Made by a program: the position numbers and the translations under genes. Shown piece by piece: positions 6,604 through 12,152 of a stretch of DNA of 12,152 bases. This stretch comes from Candidatus Thiodiazotropha taylori (GTDB lineage Bacteria > Pseudomonadota > Gammaproteobacteria > Chromatiales > Chromatiaceae). The DNA is taken from positions 1-12,152 of the forward strand of contig JAHRHW010000094.1 of NCBI GenBank assembly GCA_019100305.1, read 5' to 3'. Numbering within the stretch: position 1 is the first letter of the stretch; each line of letters starts with the position of its first letter. Below the pieces are notes generated by a model, which ran no database searches, was not told the DNA's origin, and saw only the letters and a program-made list of their open reading frames with translations.

Positions 6604-7328
6604 CCCAACAGCTTTTCATCTCGGATCTGCACCTGTCTGCCGAAGGGGCAGACAGGTTGCAGCTGTTTCTGAACTTTCTGAGGTTTCGGGCAACCACAGC
6701 CCAAACACTCTATATTCTTGGTGACCTGTTCGATGCCTGGCTGGGTGACGATGACCAGCAATCGATCGCTGTGGAAGTCAGACAGGCGCTGCAAGCGCTC
6801 AACCAGAGCGGTACCGACCTGAAGGTAATGCACGGCAACCGGGATTTTCTGCTCGGCGAGGATTTCTGCCGAGCCAGCGGCGCGCAACTGATCTCCGATC
6901 CCTGTCTGATCGACCTTTACGGTACGCCCACCCTGCTGATGCATGGGGATCTGTTATGTACCGATGACCAGGAGTATCAGGCATTTCGCAAACAGATCCG
7001 CTCGGCTGAATTCGCCAGCCATTTTCTCTCACTGAGCATCGACCAGCGTATTGCTGTTGCCCAGGAGTATCGGGCCAAAAGCGGCGAGGCGAATGCTCAA
7101 AAATCCGACGATATCATGGACGTAAATCAGCAAGCCGTGGAGAGCGCCATGCAAGTTCATCAGGCGCAGAGGCTGATTCATGGCCATACCCACAGACCGG
7201 CTGACCATCGTTTTACCCTCGACAGTCACACAGTCCGCCGTCATGTGCTGGGTGAGTGGCATGGGGATCATGCCGAGATCCTGTGCGCAACAGAGGATGG
7301 AGTCACTCGCGAAACCATCACACTCTAA
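6600..7328 (+). CDS. lpxH: UDP-2,3-diacylglucosamine diphosphatase
   Basis: LpxH hydrolyses UDP-2,3-diacylglucosamine to lipid X and UMP at the inner face of the cytoplasmic membrane, the fourth step of lipid A synthesis. The 242-residue protein has all calcineurin-like metallophosphoesterase motifs: Asp9-Leu-His11 (SDLHLS), GDLFD with Asp42, GNRDF with Asn80, MHGD with His115, and GHTH with His196 and His198 as metal ligands. These fall within one residue of the E. coli positions. The start is GTG at 6600, sharing bases with the ppiB TGA stop; no strong Shine-Dalgarno is seen, as expected for coupled translation. It is convergent with the unknown gene ending at 7360. Its presence shows a Gram-negative outer membrane with lipid A. 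Confidence 0.97.
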   Translation: MTQQLFISDLHLSAEGADRLQLFLNFLRFRATTAQTLYILGDLFDAWLGDDDQQSIAVEVRQALQALNQSGTDLKVMHGNRDFLLGEDFCRASGAQLISDPCLIDLYGTPTLLMHGDLLCTDDQEYQAFRKQIRSAEFASHFLSLSIDQRIAVAQEYRAKSGEANAQKSDDIMDVNQQAVESAMQVHQAQRLIHGHTHRPADHRFTLDSHTVRRHVLGEWHGDHAEILCATEDGVTRETITL

Positions 7329-7359
7329 GATCTCGAGGACGTGATCAACTGTAATCCAC

Positions 7360-8064
7360 TCATTGAGGCATCGGCCTCCGGGTAAAAGCCTCCGGCAGGT
7401 TAAACAGATCCGCATCAACCGTTTCCGATTCGCTATAGTCGGTCAGAGCCTGTTGATTTCCATTGATATCCCACAATCGCAACGGCAATCCTTTCACCAG
7501 TAGCGCATCCGGGGCATAGACCTGAATTGCATCGGCACAATCATCCCGATAGGCCATGGGTATCCCCGACATAGTGATTTTATGCTGTTTGGCCAGCAGC
7601 CCCAGATATTCTCCCTGAGCGACCACACTCTTTGTCATCACCTCCGGTAATACCATCGCCTCCTGACAGGGCTGGCCATTGACCAGTAGCGCCCAGTGCT
7701 GAGCTTTACGCCCTGCGACCAACGGCGCCTCACCCACATCCTTTGCCTGAACCTTGATATCGGGTAACTGGGTATCCGGCTGGTTGACCGGTTTGGGATT
7801 GATCACCAGAACCGTGCGCTCTTCACTATCAACGCTGTAGATCACCTGTTCAGCGCGATCGAACAGAATGAAATCGGCGCTGTCGCTCCCCTGATCAATA
7901 CGCACCATCTGCTCTGTCACCAGCATGCGACTGAGATAAGGCGCCTGACCCGCTTCAGTAACCTCATATTGCAGCCGTTGGGCCTCCAGAGTCTGCGCCA
8001 GCAGAGTACCGCTCTGCAGCAGACAGATCAGGAGTAATAACGGTACTCTCATACCCTTTTGCAT
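7360..8064 (-). CDS. Unknown exported protein, third gene of glycerate kinase operon
   Basis: This 234-residue protein has a clear Sec signal peptide (about 1-23, hydrophobic LLLLICLL core, likely cleavage before QTLEA) and no other membrane segment, so it should be periplasmic. The mature part appears rich in beta strands, with two cysteines (133 and 176) that could form a disulfide. It ends with a DADLFNLPEAF segment reminiscent of DUF4412-like periplasmic proteins; that resemblance is weak and from memory. Two starts are possible: ATG at 8064 with GGAGG four nt upstream, or ATG at 8052, which forms an ATGA overlap with the preceding stop but has poor spacing. I list the longer one. Either way the gene overlaps the DUF455 gene and is translationally coupled to it. 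No function is assigned. Confidence 0.85.
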   Translation of the reverse strand: MQKGMRVPLLLLICLLQSGTLLAQTLEAQRLQYEVTEAGQAPYLSRMLVTEQMVRIDQGSDSADFILFDRAEQVIYSVDSEERTVLVINPKPVNQPDTQLPDIKVQAKDVGEAPLVAGRKAQHWALLVNGQPCQEAMVLPEVMTKSVVAQGEYLGLLAKQHKITMSGIPMAYRDDCADAIQVYAPDALLVKGLPLRLWDINGNQQALTDYSESETVDADLFNLPEAFTRRPMPQ

Positions 8065-8864
8065 AGCGCCTCCAATCGTTCCAGCTCGGACTGACTGAAT
8101 CCCGCTTCACGCCGAGCCTGATGATGCAGGGGACAACGGATCTCACCGTTGAGAAAACTCTCCAAAAGATCGAAATAGGTCTCTTCGGGTGGCAAACCCC
8201 GCTGTTCGCAGAGATAGTTGAACCAGCGGCTGCCAAACTGCACATGCCCCACCTCCTCACGCAGGATCACCTCCAGTGCCGCCACTGTCTGATCATCCTC
8301 GATCTCCCTGAAACGCTCCATGATACCCGGTGTCACATCCAACCCCCGGGCTTCCAGCATGCGTGGCACCAATGCCATGCGCACCAATGGATCATGGGCT
8401 GTGCGCTGTGCCATCTCCCATAGACCGTTGTGCGCCGGAAAATCTCCATAGGCCGCCCCGGCCGCATTCAAGCGTGCCTGCAGCAGCTGGAAATGTTCAA
8501 CCTCCTCAACCGCCACCTGAATCCAGTCCGTATAGTAATCTGCGGGCATCCCGGCAAACCGCTGCACCGCATCCCAGGCCAGATTGACCGCATTGAATTC
8601 GATGTGGGCAATCGCATGAATCAGTGCCAGACGCCCTGCTTCGCTGCCCATACGGCGCCGGGGCAGTTTGCTCGGATGTACCAGAACCGGCCGTTGCGGA
8701 TGTCCTGCCCGGATAATCTTCGCCGCATCGGTCCAACCAGTAAGAACAAGCTCCCCCCTGGACCAGGCTTCAGCGATCGCTCCACTCATCGCCATTTTCT
8801 CATCCACTGCATCACTCAGCAGACAGGCTCTGGCGGCCTGATAGAGGGAGCTCTCAGGATTCAT
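8049..8864 (-). CDS. DUF455 family ferritin-like protein
   Basis: This 271-residue protein belongs to the DUF455 family (a ferritin-like helical bundle, loosely related to the diiron MiaE fold). The putative metal ligands are arranged in the expected helices: Glu89 in HAIAHIEF, EExxH at 120-124 (VEEVEHF), Glu171 in PRMLEARGLD, and EExxH at 203-207 (REEVGHVQFG). These two EExxH pairs predict a dinuclear iron centre. The biochemical role is unknown; hydroxylase or oxidase activity is possible from the fold. It is cytoplasmic (no signal peptide). Its ATG lies inside the end of the glycerate kinase gene (11-nt overlap) with no clear Shine-Dalgarno, so translation probably depends on coupling. The family name is from motif recognition, with good but not complete certainty. 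Confidence 0.88.
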   Translation of the reverse strand: MNPESSLYQAARACLLSDAVDEKMAMSGAIAEAWSRGELVLTGWTDAAKIIRAGHPQRPVLVHPSKLPRRRMGSEAGRLALIHAIAHIEFNAVNLAWDAVQRFAGMPADYYTDWIQVAVEEVEHFQLLQARLNAAGAAYGDFPAHNGLWEMAQRTAHDPLVRMALVPRMLEARGLDVTPGIMERFREIEDDQTVAALEVILREEVGHVQFGSRWFNYLCEQRGLPPEETYFDLLESFLNGEIRCPLHHQARREAGFSQSELERLEALCKRV

Positions 8865-10110
8865 ATTTCAAGCCAACCACCAGATCCATCACATTGGTGC
8901 CGGTGGGGCCGGTGGTGATCAGGTCGCCACTCGCCTCCAGCAGAGTCCCTGCGTCCGCGGCGCTGAGGGATTGCTCGGCACTCAACCCCAATCCCTCGAC
9001 CCGCTTCAGGGTAGCACCATCCACCAGTGCACCTGCATCATCCGTAGGTCCATCGGTACCATCCGTACCGGCCGAGAGCAGCAGACAGCCTTCCGCTGCC
9101 GATAACACTTCCGCGGCGGCCAACGCCAGATGCTGATTACGGCCGCCTCTTCCCGGCTGCGGCGGCAGATTGACCCGGGTCTCACCGCCCCAGATGGTAA
9201 TGCCCGGAGAGCCTTTGATCACCTGATCTGCCAATTCACGCCCGGTATCTGCGGCCTCTCCATCAAGAAACTCAGCGCTCACGCTGACTGAAAACCCTAA
9301 AGCCTCAGCTTCCTCGGCGGCAGCGGATTTAGCCGCCTCGAGATTGGCCACGATCTGCAGCGACGGTACCTCATCCTGGGAAACCCTGATGCCCCGCTGT
9401 TGTGCACCGGCCGTCAGCTTTTCACTCAGCCAGTCAGGCAACGTCAGTGTCTCAAGTCGCTGTTGAAGTTGCGGTTCCGGGGTGAGCAGACCGGAACCGA
9501 TCGCAGCGGGGATATCACCGGGCACATCAGAGATTGCCAACAGGGTGGTCTGTCTGCCATGCAGCCAGTTCAACAACCCGCCCCCCTTGATTCGGGAGAG
9601 CCCCTTGCGTACCCAGTTCATTGAGACGATATCCAGGCCACTGCCCAACAGCCACTCATTGGTCCTCACCAGAAACGCCAGATCCACCCCCTCGACCGGT
9701 ACCTCGACCAGACTCGAGGCGCCCCCTGAGATCAGTACCAGCAGAGGGGTTGATATGGACTCATCGAGAAACGCCAGCAAGGCATCCCCGGCTTCGAAAC
9801 TGGCCGCGTCCGGTACCGGGTGGGCCGATTCCAGCGCACGCCAGCCCTGTTGCCGGCAATAGCGCTGATCCAGGTGACCATATTTCGAGATCACCAGGCT
9901 CTGCTGAATGGCATCGCCCAACTGTTCCCGGGCTCCTATCGCCATCGACTGGGCCGCCTTACCGATGGCAACCATTCTCACCGGTGTTGTGACGGGATGC
10001 TGCTGTAACCAGCCGGCAACGGCGCCCCGTCCTTCCACCCGGCTCAATCCATTCTGATAGATTCGCAACAGTGCCTCTCTGGCATCCGTTGGCGTTTTGT
10101 GTTGCAACAT
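8854..10110 (-). CDS. gckA: Glycerate 2-kinase (GckA/TtuD type, DUF4147-MOFRL)
   Basis: This 418-residue cytoplasmic enzyme should phosphorylate D-glycerate with ATP to 2-phosphoglycerate, feeding glyoxylate/glycerate, tartrate or photorespiration-like carbon into glycolysis. The N-terminal DUF4147 domain (about 8-235) shows AIGKAA with Lys51, the LISGGASSL loop (126-134) and VRKGLSRIKGGGL (167-179). The MOFRL domain (about 303-412) shows GGETRVNL, GRGGRNQH, SAGTDGTDGPTDDAGA and TGPTGTNVMDL. Length fits the family. It is the first gene of an overlapping leftward operon with a DUF455 protein and an exported protein, both of unknown role. Its 73-bp upstream gap is shared with a divergent membrane-motor operon. 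The ribosome binding site is weak (AGG about 9 nt upstream). The 2-kinase rather than 3-kinase activity is inferred from the family. Confidence 0.93.
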   Translation of the reverse strand: MLQHKTPTDAREALLRIYQNGLSRVEGRGAVAGWLQQHPVTTPVRMVAIGKAAQSMAIGAREQLGDAIQQSLVISKYGHLDQRYCRQQGWRALESAHPVPDAASFEAGDALLAFLDESISTPLLVLISGGASSLVEVPVEGVDLAFLVRTNEWLLGSGLDIVSMNWVRKGLSRIKGGGLLNWLHGRQTTLLAISDVPGDIPAAIGSGLLTPEPQLQQRLETLTLPDWLSEKLTAGAQQRGIRVSQDEVPSLQIVANLEAAKSAAAEEAEALGFSVSVSAEFLDGEAADTGRELADQVIKGSPGITIWGGETRVNLPPQPGRGGRNQHLALAAAEVLSAAEGCLLLSAGTDGTDGPTDDAGALVDGATLKRVEGLGLSAEQSLSAADAGTLLEASGDLITTGPTGTNVMDLVVGLKYES

Positions 10111-10183
10111 TCAAGCTACCTTGTTTCAGCCAGTCCAGGCTTTATCACTGTTCCTGACCGCTATTACATAAATTTGCAGAGCA
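10111..10183. promoter_or_regulatory. Divergent promoter region between glycerate kinase and motor operons
   Basis: Two operons start in opposite directions from this 73-bp gap, so it must carry both promoters unless one starts inside a coding region. On the plus strand TTGTTT and TATCAC are 16 nt apart (about 10121-10148), a poor match. A TATTACATAAAT stretch near 10163-10174 is A/T-rich and could serve as a -10 region for either direction. I saw no convincing operator or terminator. The assignment rests on gene orientation. Confidence 0.35.
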
Positions 10184-11194
10184 ATGTATCAGGATTTATT
10201 CCATGAGACACGGCTACTGAGTTACACTGTAGGATCTATTCAGTATCACGCCGGGAGTATTGCTTTGGGAAGCATACAGCTACGCCGAAACTTCAGCCGT
10301 AACATCCTGATCAGGATGATTCTACTGTTCGCCGTGATCGCGGCATTGATGGTATGGAAATTCGAGTTCATCAATGATGTCTATTTCCGCGACCAGCTCA
10401 CCAGTACAGGCCTGATCATCAATGGCACCATCGTCGGCCTGTTTACCATCGGCATCCTGCGCATGATCGCGATTTTTCTGCACTACGCCTCGGAAGAGAA
10501 TGCGTTGCTGCGGTTTTTACGCAATCTGCGCGAGGGCGAGAGCGATCCACTGAAGCGGATCCACAAACGGGCCATCATCGCCAACCGTTTCCGCACCATG
10601 CAGGGATTGCACAAAGCGAACTGTCCGATCAATCACGGCTCCCTCGCCTCGACCCTGGTGGCCAGTGAAAGCACCCGCAACAGTCTGCCCAAATTCATCA
10701 ACAACATCCTCATCCTGACCGGCGTTTTCGGCACCATCGTCTCCCTCTCGATCGCTTTGATCGGCGCCTCGGACCTGCTTGAAACCTCGATCAACGTGGG
10801 CGGTATGGGGATGGTGGTGCATGGCATGTCCACCGCCCTCTCGACCACCATTACCGCGATTGTCTGCTTCATCTTTTTCGGTTATTTCCACCTCAAGCTA
10901 AGCGATGTACAGACCAATCTGATCAGTGGCATCGAACAGGTTACGGTAAACGAGTTGATCCCCAGATTTCAGGTTCAGACCGACAGTGCCCTGTATGAGT
11001 TCACCGGTCTGGTCCGCTCACTGCAGAAACTGGTGAGCCAGATGAGTAACTCCCAGGAGGCGTTCGAGAACATCGAAAAACGTCTGCTCGACTCCCTGGA
11101 GAACGTGGAGGAGAAGAACGAAGCGCTGCACAATGATCTGTCAGAGATCAAACATGTTCTGAAGCTGGGCTTCCGCCTGCACGAGGATGATTGA
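10184..11194 (+). CDS. MotA/TolQ/ExbB-family proton-channel protein (motor stator subunit)
   Basis: This 336-residue inner-membrane protein has four predicted TM segments: about 41-58, 75-100, 171-193 and 207-236, with a cytoplasmic loop of about 70 residues between TM2 and TM3. TM3 (LTGVFGTIVSLSIALIGAS) and TM4 (GMSTALSTTITAIVCFIF) show the Gly/Thr/Ser-rich pattern of MotA/ExbB/ZorA subunits, which form a pentameric ion-conducting ring around a MotB/ExbD dimer. The C-terminal tail (about 285-336) is charged and heptad-like, probably a coiled coil in the cytoplasm. It differs from ExbB and TolQ, which have three TM segments, and is nearer the MotA/ZorA layout. The next gene starts 5 nt later and encodes the expected partner. 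The ribosome binding site is weak, so the exact start is uncertain. The process powered is not known. Confidence 0.85.
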   Translation: MYQDLFHETRLLSYTVGSIQYHAGSIALGSIQLRRNFSRNILIRMILLFAVIAALMVWKFEFINDVYFRDQLTSTGLIINGTIVGLFTIGILRMIAIFLHYASEENALLRFLRNLREGESDPLKRIHKRAIIANRFRTMQGLHKANCPINHGSLASTLVASESTRNSLPKFINNILILTGVFGTIVSLSIALIGASDLLETSINVGGMGMVVHGMSTALSTTITAIVCFIFFGYFHLKLSDVQTNLISGIEQVTVNELIPRFQVQTDSALYEFTGLVRSLQKLVSQMSNSQEAFENIEKRLLDSLENVEEKNEALHNDLSEIKHVLKLGFRLHEDD

Positions 11195-11199
11195 TACGT

Positions 11200-12152
11200 A
11201 TGGACGATAGCTTTATCGATCTGCGGCTCAACAGCCAGGGTACCCAGGGGGACGACAGCTTCTGGCCCTCATTCACCGACATCATGACTGTAATCGTGAT
11301 GATCTTCATGCTTGCGATGGTGATTCTGCTACTGCGCAACATGGAGCTGCTCTCCCAACTCCGCGCCACCATGGAAGCGGAGCAGCAGGCAATGGAGCTG
11401 GTCAGAAGCACTGGTGAGGAGAATGAGACCCTTGAGGAGCGGCTGATCGCGCGGGAGCATGAGCTGACCATGTTGCGTATGCAACTGATGCAGCTGCAGG
11501 AGCGATCCGAAGAGCAGGAAGCGGCAATCTCCAGTCAGCGGTTTCAGATCAGCCAGCTGAATCGGGAGCGGGATGAGCTCAACAGCCGGGTCAACTCCCT
11601 CACCAGCGAGCGTAACCTACTCAATACCCAGATCACTCGACTCAGCCAGGAGAGCCAAAGACTGCGTAATCAGGTCAGCGAAGCGAATCTCAGCATCAAG
11701 ACCCTGGCTGCCGACCTGGACAGGGCAAACAGCCTCCGGGCTGAAACCCTGCAGGATCTGGAGCAGCTACGCATCACCCTGACGAGCAAGGATGAAGAGC
11801 TGTTAAAGGCTTTGGCTCTCAATCAGGAGCAGGACGAACAGCTGAGCGACCTGAAAGAGGACTACTCCGATCTCAAGATCCAATACAACAAACTGCTCCG
11901 TCCGGCCCGTACCGCGAAGGGCAAAACCCTGGTCGAAGTGCGTTACACCAAAAAAGGCAAAAAGATCCGAATCGAGTATAAGGGACCGCAGGACAGCCGT
12001 TTCAAGTCCATTTCACGCAGCAAGCTGGAACAGAACCTCGCGGGCCTGAAAAAACAGCATAACAACCTCTATGTGAAGGTCATCATCCCGAAAAACAGCG
12101 GTCTCTCCTACAATGAAGCGTGGAGCTTCACCAACCATATGCATCGGAATTA
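11200..12152 (+). CDS. MotB/ExbD/ZorB-like motor subunit with long coiled coil (3' end outside window)
   Basis: The reading frame is open for 317 codons to the window edge; the last two bases are TA, so a stop could follow at once or the protein could continue. A short cytoplasmic N-terminus precedes one TM segment (about 25-47). Asp27 in WPSFTDIMTVIVMIF aligns with the proton-binding Asp of MotB (YADFMT) and ZorB. Residues about 48-250 form a long Glu/Gln/Leu/Arg-rich coiled coil in the periplasm. Then comes a small domain (about 255-317: VEVRYTKKGKKIRIEY, a helix, YVKVIIPKNSGLSYNEAW) whose strand-strand-helix-strand-helix order recalls ExbD/TolR rather than an OmpA peptidoglycan-binding domain. 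It starts 5 nt after the channel gene, with GAGG about 12 nt upstream. I infer a two-gene ion-driven motor; its target is unknown. Confidence 0.85.
   Translation, partial: MDDSFIDLRLNSQGTQGDDSFWPSFTDIMTVIVMIFMLAMVILLLRNMELLSQLRATMEAEQQAMELVRSTGEENETLEERLIAREHELTMLRMQLMQLQERSEEQEAAISSQRFQISQLNRERDELNSRVNSLTSERNLLNTQITRLSQESQRLRNQVSEANLSIKTLAADLDRANSLRAETLQDLEQLRITLTSKDEELLKALALNQEQDEQLSDLKEDYSDLKIQYNKLLRPARTAKGKTLVEVRYTKKGKKIRIEYKGPQDSRFKSISRSKLEQNLAGLKKQHNNLYVKVIIPKNSGLSYNEAWSFTNHMHRN

Noticed and set aside
8894..9992. Plus-strand open frames opposite the glycerate kinase gene
   Set aside because: They are antisense shadows in a G/C-rich gene, with no ribosome site or known motif.
10184..12152. 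Assignment as Zorya defence genes zorA/zorB
   Set aside because: The channel and TM Asp motifs fit, but no OmpA-type domain is visible and no ZorC/D/E genes are in the window, so only the superfamily is claimed.

Overview
The window looks like a chromosomal segment of a gammaproteobacterium with c-type cytochrome-based respiration. The cysS, ppiB and lpxH products closely resemble the E. coli proteins in length and motifs, and ppiB-lpxH close to a divergent cysS is the known enterobacterial neighbourhood. The cytochromes, the heme-binding chemoreceptor and the glycerate 2-kinase would fit a free-living or symbiotic, possibly sulfur-oxidising or autotrophic lineage. That lineage guess is inference, not something the sequence proves.

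Layout. (1) 1-745: a REP-associated tyrosine transposase (RAYT) gene lies between two inverted REP pairs (BIMEs); the left one is cut by the window edge. (2) 752-3991, minus strand: cysteinyl-tRNA synthetase, and upstream of it a methyl-accepting chemotaxis protein whose periplasmic sensor carries a c-type heme motif. (3) 4321-5257, plus strand: two small monoheme c-type cytochromes, one soluble periplasmic and one lipoprotein, ending in a strong intrinsic terminator. (4) 5480-7328, plus strand: a periplasmic cyclophilin, its cytoplasmic paralogue PpiB, and LpxH, whose GTG start overlaps the ppiB stop. (5) 7360-10110, minus strand: an overlapping three-gene operon of glycerate 2-kinase, a DUF455 ferritin-like protein and an unknown exported protein. 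(6) 10184-12152, plus strand: a MotA/ExbB-like four-TM channel subunit followed by a MotB/ExbD-like protein with a conserved membrane Asp, a long coiled coil and a small C-terminal domain. This second gene runs off the window.

How the genes may work together. The heme chemoreceptor and the two cytochromes are divergently arranged around a 329-bp spacer and may form a redox-sensing/electron-transfer cluster inserted into the ancestral cysS/ppiB-lpxH neighbourhood. The last two genes look like stator and force-transmitting subunits of an ion-driven membrane motor. They are most like the ZorAB/ExbBD/MotAB superfamily but do not match a classical flagellar, Tol or Zorya system. They are the best candidate here for an undescribed system, but partner genes to the right are not visible. 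No tRNA, rRNA, CRISPR array or prophage gene was found.
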